From positions 310,001 through 374,000 of the forward strand of contig NZ_PJIO01000002.1 of NCBI RefSeq assembly GCF_002929305.1: DNA of 64,000 bases, in the 5' to 3' direction. The first letter of the stretch is position 1, and each line of letters starts with the position of its first letter. Origin of the DNA: Arthrobacter sp. GMC3 (lineage in GTDB: Bacteria > Actinomycetota > Actinomycetes > Actinomycetales > Micrococcaceae). The notes beneath the pieces are model-generated. The model did not search any database and was not told the DNA's origin. It saw nothing but the letters and a program-made list of their open reading frames with translations. This document shows positions 39,144-48,350 of the stretch, piece by piece. The translations under genes and the position numbers were made by a program.

Positions 39144-41948
39144 GTGGCACTAATGTCTGTTGCGAGGCTGGATCCGGCGGAAACGCTAGAGCTCGAAGCC
39201 GGCTCGGCGCTCCAATCAATGTATGTTTCGCCCCGCGGGAGTGGCCGCCAGCTTGAGGTGGAGCGCTGGGAGCTCGCCTTCACCGACGCCGACGTTGACG
39301 CCGATGCGGTGGCCGCAAATCCCGGGCAGCTTGACTGGCACCAGGTCCAGACCGGTGCCATGATCCAGTGGCAGTGGTACCAGGCGGGTCTGGGACCCCA
39401 CCCCTATGAGGGGCGCAATAGCAACGCCTACCTCTGGATGCAGGGCAAGCTCTGGTGGTTCAAGGCAGTGTTCGAGGTCCCGGCGGCATGGCATGGTCCC
39501 ATGGCCCGCCTTGACCTCGTCTTCGACGGCGTAGATCACGACGCTGCGGTGTGGGTCGACGGTCTGCCCGCGGCCGCACATTCGGGGGCGTTTGGCGGCC
39601 CCGCCCTGGACATTAGCCACCTTCTGGACGCCCCCCAGGGGGTCAGCCACGAAGTCATTGTGGCCGTCAAGCCAGGAGGTTCGGGACAGGGTAAGGAGCA
39701 TGGCACCACCGGCAAGTTGGTGAAGGCCGAAACCTACAGCCGCTGGATCAACAACCCGGACCTCATGACGGCCGGAATCTGGCGCCCGGTCCGTCTGGTC
39801 GCCACCGGCGACTTCCGCCTGGAACGGCCCATGCTTAGTTCCACGATTCGCCACGACGGCACCGCCAGTATCGAGGTAGAGGTTGAGGTGTTGCGCGCGG
39901 ATGTCTCACCCGATCTCGCATTCGTCCCGCGCTACGGGCAATTCCCGCCGCTGGATGATCCTCGCGTCAAGGACGGCACTCAAGCACCCTCAGGGGTACT
40001 TCGCGCCGAGCTCTTGGACGCCGACGGGCTAGTGGTTGCAACACGAAAACTGGACGTGGAACTGCTCCGCGGACACCAATGGGTGCGCCTTTCGCTGGAA
40101 TTAGATACGCCAAGACTTTGGTGGCCCAACGGGCTCGGTGATCCCCACCTTTACGAACTGCGGCTGAGCCTGGAATGCGATGGCGCTCGAACCGACGAGC
40201 TGGCGACGGTGGCAGGAGTGCGGACCTTTGCCATGAAGCGTTCGCCAGCCCCGCGAACGGCGGAGCACTGGCTTGACTGGCAGTGTGAGGTCAATGGCGA
40301 GGAACAGTTCCTACGCGGCATGAACTGGATGCCCCTTGATTTGTTGTCACTGGTGCCAGAAAAGTACGAGCACTTCCTGCGACTGGCCAAGGACGCGGGT
40401 GTGCAATTGGTGCGCGTGTGGGGTGGCGGCCTGATGGAAACGGACGGTTTCTACGAGCTCTGCGACAGCTTGGGCTTGATGGTCTGGCAGGACTTCCCGC
40501 TGAACACGGACTACGACTGTGCCGGCCTTGACTTGGAGGTTTGGGAGCAGCAGGTGGTGTGGAGTGTGGCACGGCTGCAGAACCACCCGAGCCTGGTGGT
40601 GTGGTGCGGCGGCAACGAATTCAATCCTTACCTGCCGACCAACGCGGCCGCCGTCGGAATCATGGAGCGCACGGTCAAGGACCTCGACCCCGGTCGACCC
40701 TTTGTGCGATCCTGCTCCGACGCCGGTGACGTGCACCCGTACTTGGAGTTCGACACCAGCTGGTATCTGAAACTGTACCGGCGAGCGCCGGCCCTGACCG
40801 AGTGGGGCGGGCACAGTATTCCGTCGATGGAAAGCCTTGGTGCCTTCATGCCGGAGGCCGAGCTGGTGCGCCCCATGGACCTCCTGGACAGCAGCGAACC
40901 CGACCGGTTCCAGGAGAGCCATCCCACCCTCCACCACCATTGGGCGGAGTTCAACCCGGGCAGGATTCCCAGAATGCTGGACCGGGCCCGCATCTTTGAC
41001 GATCTGTCCCTGGGCGAGAATACGCGCTTCGTTGAGGCTGTGCAGCTGGGCGCGGCAGAGATCTACGAGACAGTGGCTGCCGACTTCCGGGCCTCCGACG
41101 TCGACGCCACCATGGTGATGCCCTGGGTATTTAGCCGGCCCTGGCCGTCGGTGGGCATGCAGGTGATTGACCACTGCGGACGACCAACCCCCGGCTACTA
41201 CGGGATCCGGCGCGGCTACGCACCCATCGCACTTGCCATCCGCAGCCCGCACGAGGCACTGGCCGGGGGTGAAGTAGTTCCGCTGCAAATCGCAGTGAAC
41301 CGCGACGCCGATGAAGAGACCCTGCGCAATGGAGCCCTCCGTCTGCGGGTCTATGACGAAAATATGGTGCTCCGCCGCCACGAAGACGCCAGCATCTCCC
41401 GGAGCCAATTTCCTGTCTTTGAGCTCCAGGTACCTCACGGCGTGCGCTACCTCATGGTGGTGGCCGATCTTGTCGGTGAGGCCGGGCACCACGAAGCGCG
41501 GTCGATGCGGATACTGCGAGTGGTCCCGGCCAGCACAGACCCGGCACTACTGGCCGAGTACAGAATCGCGCCCGCTCCCACGGCGCTGCACAACGAATCT
41601 CCGCTCAGGCCACTGGTGGAGCAGCACCCCACGGACCTGGGCCTGGAACTGCTTGCTCAACCCGAGGGATCCGCAACAACCGGAATTTTCACCCTTGAAG
41701 CGGCGGTGACCAACAGGGGGGCCGTGCCCGCAGCCTTTGTGCGCTGGACATGGGCGGATACCGAATGGATTCTTGACGCTCAGGATGACTACTTCTGGCT
41801 TGAACCGGGAGAGAGCCGTACGCTCACGGTTACCTTCACGCCCGCCCACAGGACGTCGTCGTTCGCCGAAGCACGTGGCAGCGGAACCCGACCCGATCCA
41901 AGTGGTCTAGGAGTCGCGGCTTGGAACGCCGGGCAGCGCCAAGCATGA
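39144..41948 (+). CDS. Glycoside hydrolase family 2, beta-mannosidase/exo-glycosidase-like
   Basis: A 934-residue GH2 enzyme: an N-terminal jelly roll (WWFKAVFEVPAAWHGPMARL, then VFDGVDHDAAVWVDG), an Ig-like domain, the TIM barrel and C-terminal sandwich domains. The acid/base region is NHPSLVVWCGGNEFNPYL (near residue 490) and the nucleophile region is ALTEWGGHSIPSMES. The GTG at 39144 has GGAG seven bases upstream. No signal peptide, so it works on imported oligosaccharides. The sugar released is unknown (mannose, glucosamine or uronate are family options). It is the first gene of a five-gene operon. Confidence 0.88.
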   Translation: MALMSVARLDPAETLELEAGSALQSMYVSPRGSGRQLEVERWELAFTDADVDADAVAANPGQLDWHQVQTGAMIQWQWYQAGLGPHPYEGRNSNAYLWMQGKLWWFKAVFEVPAAWHGPMARLDLVFDGVDHDAAVWVDGLPAAAHSGAFGGPALDISHLLDAPQGVSHEVIVAVKPGGSGQGKEHGTTGKLVKAETYSRWINNPDLMTAGIWRPVRLVATGDFRLERPMLSSTIRHDGTASIEVEVEVLRADVSPDLAFVPRYGQFPPLDDPRVKDGTQAPSGVLRAELLDADGLVVATRKLDVELLRGHQWVRLSLELDTPRLWWPNGLGDPHLYELRLSLECDGARTDELATVAGVRTFAMKRSPAPRTAEHWLDWQCEVNGEEQFLRGMNWMPLDLLSLVPEKYEHFLRLAKDAGVQLVRVWGGGLMETDGFYELCDSLGLMVWQDFPLNTDYDCAGLDLEVWEQQVVWSVARLQNHPSLVVWCGGNEFNPYLPTNAAAVGIMERTVKDLDPGRPFVRSCSDAGDVHPYLEFDTSWYLKLYRRAPALTEWGGHSIPSMESLGAFMPEAELVRPMDLLDSSEPDRFQESHPTLHHHWAEFNPGRIPRMLDRARIFDDLSLGENTRFVEAVQLGAAEIYETVAADFRASDVDATMVMPWVFSRPWPSVGMQVIDHCGRPTPGYYGIRRGYAPIALAIRSPHEALAGGEVVPLQIAVNRDADEETLRNGALRLRVYDENMVLRRHEDASISRSQFPVFELQVPHGVRYLMVVADLVGEAGHHEARSMRILRVVPASTDPALLAEYRIAPAPTALHNESPLRPLVEQHPTDLGLELLAQPEGSATTGIFTLEAAVTNRGAVPAAFVRWTWADTEWILDAQDDYFWLEPGESRTLTVTFTPAHRTSSFAEARGSGTRPDPSGLGVAAWNAGQRQA

Positions 41949-42667
41949 ACGGGCTGCTCGCGGGCAAAATTGTTGTGGTTGCCGGTGCCAGCCGCGGGAT
42001 CGGCTTGGCCATCGGGCGCGGATTCCTGCAAGCGGGGGCGACTGTCCTCGGCCTGAGCCGGAACCCCCAGCCCGACTCGGGGTTCCACCACAGCCTGGCC
42101 GTCGACCTTGAGGACGCCGACGCCTCCGAAAAAGCGAGAGATTGGCTGCTGACACTTGGCGTGGCCCCGGACGTGTTGATCAACAATGCCGCCCTCTCGG
42201 ACAAGAGGCTTCTTGAACACGTCACCACCGAGCAATGGCTCTCGATCATGGCCGTCAACCTCCGCTCCCCACACCTACTCATCCGCGACCTCGCCCCACT
42301 GATGGGGGCCGGCGGATCCATTGTGAACATCTCCTCCATCCGTGCCCTGCGAGGCTTTGCCGGCGATTCCGTCTATCAGGCAAGCAAAGGGGGCCTGGAA
42401 ACGCTCACCAAGGCGCTCGCCGTCGAGCTGGCACCGCGGGGAATCCGGGTCAACGCCATAGCCCCCGGCGCCATCGCCACCAGCATGAACGCCGCGGCGC
42501 TCGCCGAACCAACCCACCGTGCCGACGCGCTCGCCAAGATTCCCTTGGGCCAATTTGGCGCACCCGAAGATGTTGCCGGAGCAGCACTGTACCTGGCCAG
42601 CGGCCTCTCAGGATTCGTCACCGGGACCACCCTGGTGGTTGACGGCGGCCAGTCCATGAGGGGCTGA
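41945..42667 (+). CDS. Short-chain dehydrogenase/reductase
   Basis: The 240-residue SDR has VVVAGASRGIGLAIGRG for cofactor binding, NNAALSD, and the catalytic set with SSIRAL (Ser) and YQASKGG (Tyr, Lys). GITS-like ATSMNAAALAE and the C-terminal VTGTTLVVDGGQSMRG are standard. It overlaps the GH2 stop by four bases (ATGA). In this operon it probably oxidises or reduces a uronic acid derivative, for example fructuronate to mannonate ahead of the dehydratase. Confidence 0.9.
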   Translation: MNGLLAGKIVVVAGASRGIGLAIGRGFLQAGATVLGLSRNPQPDSGFHHSLAVDLEDADASEKARDWLLTLGVAPDVLINNAALSDKRLLEHVTTEQWLSIMAVNLRSPHLLIRDLAPLMGAGGSIVNISSIRALRGFAGDSVYQASKGGLETLTKALAVELAPRGIRVNAIAPGAIATSMNAAALAEPTHRADALAKIPLGQFGAPEDVAGAALYLASGLSGFVTGTTLVVDGGQSMRG

Positions 42668-42724
42668 GCCCGATCACTCACTATTTGCCCATGCCAAAGA
42701 TCATCGAGAAGAAGAGGAACTGAC

Positions 42725-43426
42725 ATGCAAGACGTTTATGACTATGGGACTGATGTCCGCGAATTGGTGGAACGCTACCGTGCGCTCTACTCCGGCGCCA
42801 TCTATGACGTGCTCGACGGCATGGGCTACCCCAACCAGGCCCTTGCCCCGGACATCAAGCCAATCCGCCAAGACATGGTGATCGCCGGCCCCGCCTTCAC
42901 CGTCAAGGGCATCCCGGATGTCACGGCCAGCACCGACATGCGGGACCGTCGCATCCACCTGTTCAACGACATGCGCGCCACCGGTGTGCCGCTGCTGGAT
43001 GTCCGAGACTGCAGCTTTGACACGCAGGTCGCCCACTACGGGGAGATGAACGCGACCGTGGGTGCCGCCAGCGGGGTTGTCGGGGCAATCATCGACGGCG
43101 GCTGCCGCGACACCGGGTTCTTGCTCAAACGCGACTTCCCCGTCATGGCCCGCTACCTGTCCCCAGTCGAGGCCTACCAGCGGTGGAGCTACTACGAGTG
43201 GCAGAAACCCATTGTCCTCCGCGGCGCGCTCACCACGGTGGTTCCCGTCAACCCGGGCGACTTTCTCATGGGAGACCTCGACGGCGCCGTCGTGATTCCC
43301 CGTGCCCTGGTGGTGGAGGTGCTACTCAAGTGCGAGGAACTCATTCGCACCGAGGACAACGCTCGCAGCGACTTTGCCAGCGGCATGGATCCGGTTGAGG
43401 TCTACAAGAAATACGGGCGGCTGTAA
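42725..43426 (+). CDS. RraA-like class II aldolase or decarboxylase
   Basis: The 233-residue protein has GAIYDVLDGMG near the start and GEMNATVGAASGVVGAIIDG followed by GCRDTGFL, where Arg128-Asp129 match the pyruvate/metal-binding pair of HMG/CHA aldolases of the RraA family. E. coli RraA, the RNase E inhibitor, lacks catalytic action, but the operon here favours an enzyme. I infer retro-aldol cleavage of a 2-keto-3-deoxy acid or a decarboxylase step. Starts after GAGGAACTGAC, 57 bases from the SDR gene. Confidence 0.82.
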   Translation: MQDVYDYGTDVRELVERYRALYSGAIYDVLDGMGYPNQALAPDIKPIRQDMVIAGPAFTVKGIPDVTASTDMRDRRIHLFNDMRATGVPLLDVRDCSFDTQVAHYGEMNATVGAASGVVGAIIDGGCRDTGFLLKRDFPVMARYLSPVEAYQRWSYYEWQKPIVLRGALTTVVPVNPGDFLMGDLDGAVVIPRALVVEVLLKCEELIRTEDNARSDFASGMDPVEVYKKYGRL

Positions 43427-44394
43427 TGGTAAAAATTGTTGAATACGTGCGCCCCGAACAGACGCGCCTGATGCGCCTGCTGCGCCAATGCGGCGTCGAC
43501 GGTGCGGTGCTCCGGCTGCCTGAACTCACCGACGGGACCATGCCCAGCGGTCCCGAAGACGTCAAGGCCGCCGTGCAAAAAGTGCGCGACGCCGGACTCA
43601 AAGTTGAGGTGATCGAGCCACTTCCGCCGTTTGAAAAGGTCAAGCAGGGGTTGCCTGGGCGGGATGCGGAGATCGATAAGATTCACGGCCTGATCCGCAC
43701 CATGGAGCAATTGGAGATCCCCATTCTGTGCCACAACTTCATGGCGGTCCACGGCTGGGGTCGGACCCGGTGGGCCGAACACGGCCGTGGGGGCGCGCTG
43801 GTGACGGGCTTCGATGCGGCAGATTTGCCCGCCTACGAAGAGCTGATCAGTGCCGAGCAGATGTGGGCAAACTACGAGTACTTTGTGGACGCCGTGGTCC
43901 CCGTCGCGGAACAGCACGGGATACAGCTGGCCATGCACCCCGACGACCCGCCTGTTGCCTCGTACCGGGGCGTGGCACGGATCATGACCTCCCCGGATGC
44001 CATAGCCCGCGCCATGGCAATGAGCGACAGCCCCGCTCAGGGACTTGCCTTCTGCCAGGGCACCTTCTCCACCATGGGTGCGGACATTCCCGCCAGCATC
44101 CACCGCTTCGCCGACCGCATCCGCTTTGTGCATTTTCGCGACGTGATTGGCACCCCCAGCAAGTTCACCGAAACCTTCCACGACGAGGGCCAGACAGACA
44201 TGGCAGCGGCCATGGCCGCCTATGTGGCGATCGGCTTCACGGGGCCCATGCGCTCGGACCATGTTCCGACACTTGAAGGGGAAGAGAACAAATACCCCGG
44301 ATATGAGGTGCTGGGGCGGTTGAATGCAGTTGGATATATCAGGGGACTGCTGCATTCCGCCGAGTTCGCAGCAACAACGGCCGGCGTGGACTAA
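43426..44394 (+). CDS. uxuA: Mannonate dehydratase-like (UxuA family)
   Basis: A TIM-barrel protein of 322 residues with the UxuA marks CHNFMAVHGWGRTRW, LAMHPDDPPVASYRGVARIM, FCQGTFSTMG and IRFVHFRDV, which hold the metal-binding Cys and His residues. UxuA dehydrates D-mannonate to 2-keto-3-deoxygluconate. It is shorter than the E. coli enzyme (about 390), lacking mainly an inserted lobe. The start overlaps the stop of the RraA gene (TAATG), so the two are coupled and probably act in sequence. Confidence 0.88.
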   Translation: MVKIVEYVRPEQTRLMRLLRQCGVDGAVLRLPELTDGTMPSGPEDVKAAVQKVRDAGLKVEVIEPLPPFEKVKQGLPGRDAEIDKIHGLIRTMEQLEIPILCHNFMAVHGWGRTRWAEHGRGGALVTGFDAADLPAYEELISAEQMWANYEYFVDAVVPVAEQHGIQLAMHPDDPPVASYRGVARIMTSPDAIARAMAMSDSPAQGLAFCQGTFSTMGADIPASIHRFADRIRFVHFRDVIGTPSKFTETFHDEGQTDMAAAMAAYVAIGFTGPMRSDHVPTLEGEENKYPGYEVLGRLNAVGYIRGLLHSAEFAATTAGVD

Positions 44395-44422
44395 TCCACG
44401 TGACCTTAGCAAGGAGAATGCA

Positions 44423-45778
44423 ATGACTCAGACGGAGACATACTCCCCGCATGGCGCCGACCTTGGCCCGCTTCAGTGCGTGCCCTTTGGCGCCAATGGC
44501 TACACCCTCGAGGATGCGCCAGGCATTGTGCGCCAGGTCCATGTCATCGGGGAAAGCTGGGCAGGGCATGCCGTGGGGCAGTCGGTGCTGACCCATGGCG
44601 AGGACCAGTATGTGGCCTACTACGACGCCGGTCGGGTCATGACGATTGCCCACCGCCGCCTGGACTCCCACGAGTGGGCGCATGTCCTCCTCGACAGCGT
44701 GCTCGAATGGGACAGTCACAACTATGTGGTCATGGCGGTGGACCAGGCGGGCCACCTGCACGTTTCGGGGAACATGCACGTGGACCCGATGGTCTACTTC
44801 CGCACCACGGTCCCGGGTGAGATCGCCACACTTGAACGCGTGCCCGTGTTGTTGAACCCGGCCGTCGAAGGGCACACCACGTATCCGGCGTTTCTAACGA
44901 CTCCCAGCGGGGCCATGGTTTTCACCTTCCGTGACGGCTCCAGCGGCAACGGCGTGAACTACTACTACCTTTATGACCACGAGAGCCGGACGTGGTCCAT
45001 GCTGTTGGACGTGCCCTTGTTTGACGGTGAGGGCCTGCGCAACGCTTACGCCGAACCGCCGGTCTTGGGTTCGGATGGGTTTCACCACGTGTCGTGGGTG
45101 TGGCGCGATACTCCGGACGCGGCAACAAACAGCCGTGTCTCCTATATGCGTAGCCGGGACCTTGTGCACTGGGAAACCCTGGGCGGGGATCCCATCACCT
45201 TGCCGGTGAGGTACGGGCAGGCGGGCGTTGTGGTGGACGATGTGCCCGTCCAGGGTGGCCTGCTCAATGGGCTGCACAAGGTGGGCTTCGATGCCCAAGG
45301 TCAGCCAACCATCGCCTTCCACAAGTACGACGACGTTGGAGGGAGCCAGTTGTTTGTGGCACGGGGGGCAGGCGGTAGCTGGACCATCCAGCAGGTCACC
45401 ACATGGCACGGCCGCTGGGAGTTTGGTGGCGGCGGTTCGCTTGCCCATGGGATTCGATTGGGGCGCACGGTGCTGCTTCCGGATGACCGGCTGCGCCTAG
45501 ACTACGAATTCAGGGGTGTCAGTGGGGCGCTTGTGCTCGATGGCACCACGCTGCTCCCGCATGCAGAAGTGCCGGTGCCCCAGCCGTACCCTGCTGAAGT
45601 TGCCGCCGGTGCCGCGCTGGACTACCCCGGGATTACTGTGCGGTTTGCCAGAGATGACGCCAGCGTCCCGGGCGTCCACCATGTGCTGCGGTGGGAGGCA
45701 TTGGCGCCGAACCGGGACCAGCCCCGGCTGGAATGGCCGGAAGCGCAGCCGCTGCTCTTGTTCTCGATCGGCTCCTAG
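44423..45778 (+). CDS. BNR_4 beta-propeller protein, possible polysaccharide lyase
   Basis: The 451-residue protein shows WDSHNYVVMAVDQAGHLHVSG and NMHVDPMVYFRTT, the hallmark of the BNR_4 family, then repeated propeller strands (VFTFRDGSSGNGVNYYYLYD, HHVSWVWRDTPDA, IAFHKYDDVGGSQLFVARG). Several polysaccharide lyase families acting next to glucuronic acid have this fold (for example PL24, PL25 and PL42). The His in the HNY motif and a later Tyr would be catalytic. No signal peptide is seen, so it would act in the cytoplasm on imported oligomers. AAGGAG precedes the ATG. Confidence 0.78.
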   Translation: MTQTETYSPHGADLGPLQCVPFGANGYTLEDAPGIVRQVHVIGESWAGHAVGQSVLTHGEDQYVAYYDAGRVMTIAHRRLDSHEWAHVLLDSVLEWDSHNYVVMAVDQAGHLHVSGNMHVDPMVYFRTTVPGEIATLERVPVLLNPAVEGHTTYPAFLTTPSGAMVFTFRDGSSGNGVNYYYLYDHESRTWSMLLDVPLFDGEGLRNAYAEPPVLGSDGFHHVSWVWRDTPDAATNSRVSYMRSRDLVHWETLGGDPITLPVRYGQAGVVVDDVPVQGGLLNGLHKVGFDAQGQPTIAFHKYDDVGGSQLFVARGAGGSWTIQQVTTWHGRWEFGGGGSLAHGIRLGRTVLLPDDRLRLDYEFRGVSGALVLDGTTLLPHAEVPVPQPYPAEVAAGAALDYPGITVRFARDDASVPGVHHVLRWEALAPNRDQPRLEWPEAQPLLLFSIGS

Positions 45779-45839
45779 CATTCCTGCTCGTCTGGCATTG
45801 GCATCCTGGGTGGCTTGCAATTACCGGCCCAACGGTAGT

Positions 45840-45880
45840 TAATGTTCAATAGAATAGGGAATGTATCAAATTGTGTGAAC
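45840..45880 (+). promoter_or_regulatory. Operator-like sites before the DeoR/LacI regulator
   Basis: AATGTTCA (45841-45848) and AATGTATCA (45860-45868) lie as direct repeats 19 bases apart, with TGTGAACAC at 45873-45881. The same elements occur before the GH2 operon, and AATGTTCAC before the importer, so autoregulation is likely. Confidence 0.65.
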
Positions 45881-45920
45881 ACGAACTTATGTGGGCATCA
45901 CGACGGAAAGGAACGCTGCC

Positions 45921-47075
45921 GTGTCGGTAACCAACCGCCAGGAGCTCATTGTGGCCCGGGCCCGCGAAAAAGGATTCGCCCGGGTTGCCGAACTCGCGGC
46001 CGAACTTGACGTCACCGGCATGACCATCCGCCGTGACCTTGACGAGCTCGTGGAACGTGGCCTGCTGCGCCGCATCCGCGGGGGAGCGGTTCCAGTAACG
46101 CTGGCTTCTGCTGGCGAAGCCAAAGGCTCACCCTCCGGGGGGCATGCTACGCGGCATGTTGGCATCGTGATTCCCGACATGTCCTTTGACGCCGGTGCAC
46201 AACCCGGTTCCCCTGGCTCCGGTTCCAGCCTGGTCTACTACTTTGGCAGGGTCCTGGCAGGCGCGCGAAGCGAAGTTGAAAGCGCCGGTGGGCGTGCCAG
46301 TCTGATGCTGCTCAATCGCGGCGGCGCAGCCGCTGAATCTGGCGACGGTCCCGCCCAAGAGCGGCGGATCGTTGAGGAACTGGCCGGGCGGGTTGACGGG
46401 ATCTTGCTGGCCCCCAACGCCCACACCGGCGCCGATGCCCGCGAGTACATGGACTGGCTTGAGGGACTAGGCGTTCCCGTGGTTCTCATGGAGCGCGAGC
46501 TACCGCTTAAGGTTTCCTCCCCCAATGTTTCATCGGTGCGTTCGGCGCACGAGCTTGGCGTGGGGGCCGCCATGGCGGAGCTACGGTCCCACGGACACGA
46601 ACGGATCGCACTGTTGGTGCACCGGCCGTCCCAGACCAGCACGTGGATCCGGGATGGGTGGGAAAGTGCGGCCAAGGAAGCCGGCATCCCAGCACCGGTA
46701 TACGCGGTGGAGGAGTTGGCAGGCTGGCCGTCCGCCGCCGCCGTCGAGCTTTTCGTTGACGGGCTGCTTCAGGCCGGTGTAACGGGGCTGCTGTGCCACA
46801 ACGACAACAATGCCTACGCGGTGCTGCTCGCCTTCAAAGAACGCGGAATCAGTGTTCCCGGGGACTTCTCGCTCATCGGCTACGACGACGACTATGCGAG
46901 CATGTTCGACCCGCCGCTGACCTCGGTGGCACCGTCGCGCGACTATGTGGGAAGTCTCGCGGCGAGGCTCCTGCTGGAGCGGATCGAGCGCGGGAGTCAG
47001 AGCCGCTCGGTGCATGTCCAGGTGGAGCCCACCTTGCACCTTCGCGACTCGGTGGCAGCGCCGCCAGAGTCCTAG
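45921..47075 (+). CDS. Hybrid regulator: DeoR-type HTH with LacI-type sensor domain
   Basis: Residues 1-60 are a DeoR winged HTH (RQELIVARAREKGFARVAEL, then LDVTGMTIRRDLDELVERGL with the RRIRGGA wing). From about residue 75 on there is a periplasmic-binding-protein-like domain as in LacI regulators: HVGIVIPDMSF, VDGILLAPN, VPVVLMEREL, HERIALLVHR, LCHNDNNAYAVLLAFKERGI and DFSLIGYDDD. The mix is uncommon; DeoR proteins normally carry a sugar-isomerase-like sensor. The GTG at 45921 follows AAGGA. It probably represses the surrounding locus and responds to a free sugar or oligosaccharide. Confidence 0.88.
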   Translation: MSVTNRQELIVARAREKGFARVAELAAELDVTGMTIRRDLDELVERGLLRRIRGGAVPVTLASAGEAKGSPSGGHATRHVGIVIPDMSFDAGAQPGSPGSGSSLVYYFGRVLAGARSEVESAGGRASLMLLNRGGAAAESGDGPAQERRIVEELAGRVDGILLAPNAHTGADAREYMDWLEGLGVPVVLMERELPLKVSSPNVSSVRSAHELGVGAAMAELRSHGHERIALLVHRPSQTSTWIRDGWESAAKEAGIPAPVYAVEELAGWPSAAAVELFVDGLLQAGVTGLLCHNDNNAYAVLLAFKERGISVPGDFSLIGYDDDYASMFDPPLTSVAPSRDYVGSLAARLLLERIERGSQSRSVHVQVEPTLHLRDSVAAPPES

Positions 47076-47096
47076 AACCGCGTTTAGCGTCTACTT

Positions 47097-47137
47097 GCCC
47101 GTCACGTGCCAACCGGTGCGTGACGGGCCTTCTTTTT
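47097..47137 (+). terminator. Intrinsic terminator after the regulator
   Basis: GCCCGTCACG and CGTGACGGGC pair as a perfect stem, followed by CTTCTTTTT. It separates the regulator from the importer operon. Confidence 0.85.
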
Positions 47138-47161
47138 GCCGTTGTAACGTTCCAAGAATGC

Positions 47162-47210
47162 TTGACATAGCGCACATTCATGAACGTATAATGTTCACAA
47201 GTAAACATTA
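47162..47210 (+). promoter_or_regulatory. Promoter and operator of the sugar importer operon
   Basis: TTGACA at 47162-47167 and TATAAT at 47187-47192 (spacing 19) form a likely promoter. TAATGTTCAC-AA-GTAAACATTA (47189-47210) is a near-perfect inverted repeat overlapping the -10 box and matching the AATGTTCA sites elsewhere in the locus. This arrangement fits repression by the adjacent DeoR/LacI hybrid. Confidence 0.8.
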
Positions 47211-47339
47211 CGCAAATCTGCGTGGTTTTGCCGGCATTCAAAGGAGAGTGGACATGGACGTCTTGACGCCCGGCGCAGCACCATCTTTACCCCCGACCCT
47301 GCGGCTGTGGTTTCCTGCTCTTGCCAGGAGCAACCGCGG

Positions 47340-48350
47340 ATGACAACCACCAACGAGCGACCTTCACTGAAGGAACTCAAGGTGCCAGCGGAAACACGCA
47401 CCTCGTCACGTAAGCCAGCTGCAATGCCGGCCCGGCCTCCCAAACGCCTTCGCACCCGGCTTCGCGAGAACTGGATGTTGACGCTCTTTGCCATCCCCGC
47501 CATGGTGATTTTGCTGCTGTTCCACTACTTCCCACTGCTAGGCAATGTCATCGCCTTTCAGGACTATCTGCCCTTCCTTGGCATTGACGGTTCCGAATGG
47601 GTGGGGTTCGATAACTTTGCGATCCTGTTCAACGGGGATCCAGCGTTCCTGAACGCAGTCAAAAACACCCTGGTAATCACCTTTGTGCAGACAGTCTTTG
47701 TCTTCCCGGCCCCGATCGTGCTGGCACTGCTGCTCAACAGCCTGGTCTCCAACCGGTTAAAGGGCGCCGTTCAGTCCATCATGTACCTCCCGCACTTCCT
47801 GTCCTGGGTCATCGTGGTCTCCGTTTTCCAGCAATTGCTGGGCGGCAGCGGCTTCTTCAACAACTGGATCCGGCAACACGGCGGTGACGCCCTGTCCATC
47901 ATCGGCAACCCCGATGGGTTCATTGCGCTGATCACCTCCCAGGTCATGTGGAAGGACACCGGTTGGGCCACTATCTTGTTCCTGGCCGTCCTGTCCCAGA
48001 TCGACACCGATCTCTACGAAGCCTCAAGCGTGGACGGTGCGTCGCGGTGGCGCCAGCTCTGGCACATCACGCTGCCGGGGATGCGCGGGATCATCATCTT
48101 GCTGCTCATCCTCAAGCTGGGCGACTCACTGACTGTTGGCTTTGAACAGATCATCTTGCAACAGGCAGCAGTCGGCGTCGGCGCCTCCGAGGTCATCGAC
48201 ACCTACGTCTACAACAACGGAATCGTGGGTGGCAATTGGGGTGTGGCAGCCGCCGTCGGCCTGGTCAAGGGCGTCATCAGTGTGGTGCTCGTGCTGGGGG
48301 CCAACAAGCTCGCCCATCTCTTCGGAGAGTCTGGGGTCTACCAAAAATGA
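47340..48350 (+). CDS. Sugar ABC transporter permease, LplB type
   Basis: A basic N-terminal 45 residues precede six hydrophobic segments (MLTLFAIPAMVILLLFHYFP first). The EAA loop is YEASSVDGASRWRQLWHITL, the site that touches the ATPase. LplB-type permeases import oligosaccharides, including aldouronates and pectin oligomers. The ATG at 47340 follows AGGAG. It starts a permease-permease-binding-protein-DUF6807 operon. Confidence 0.92.
   Translation: MTTTNERPSLKELKVPAETRTSSRKPAAMPARPPKRLRTRLRENWMLTLFAIPAMVILLLFHYFPLLGNVIAFQDYLPFLGIDGSEWVGFDNFAILFNGDPAFLNAVKNTLVITFVQTVFVFPAPIVLALLLNSLVSNRLKGAVQSIMYLPHFLSWVIVVSVFQQLLGGSGFFNNWIRQHGGDALSIIGNPDGFIALITSQVMWKDTGWATILFLAVLSQIDTDLYEASSVDGASRWRQLWHITLPGMRGIIILLLILKLGDSLTVGFEQIILQQAAVGVGASEVIDTYVYNNGIVGGNWGVAAAVGLVKGVISVVLVLGANKLAHLFGESGVYQK

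Noticed and set aside
40347..41492. A 381-residue minus-strand frame inside the GH2 gene
   Set aside because: The plus-strand frame has a full GH2 domain order with catalytic motifs. The opposite frame has no motif and no ribosome site.
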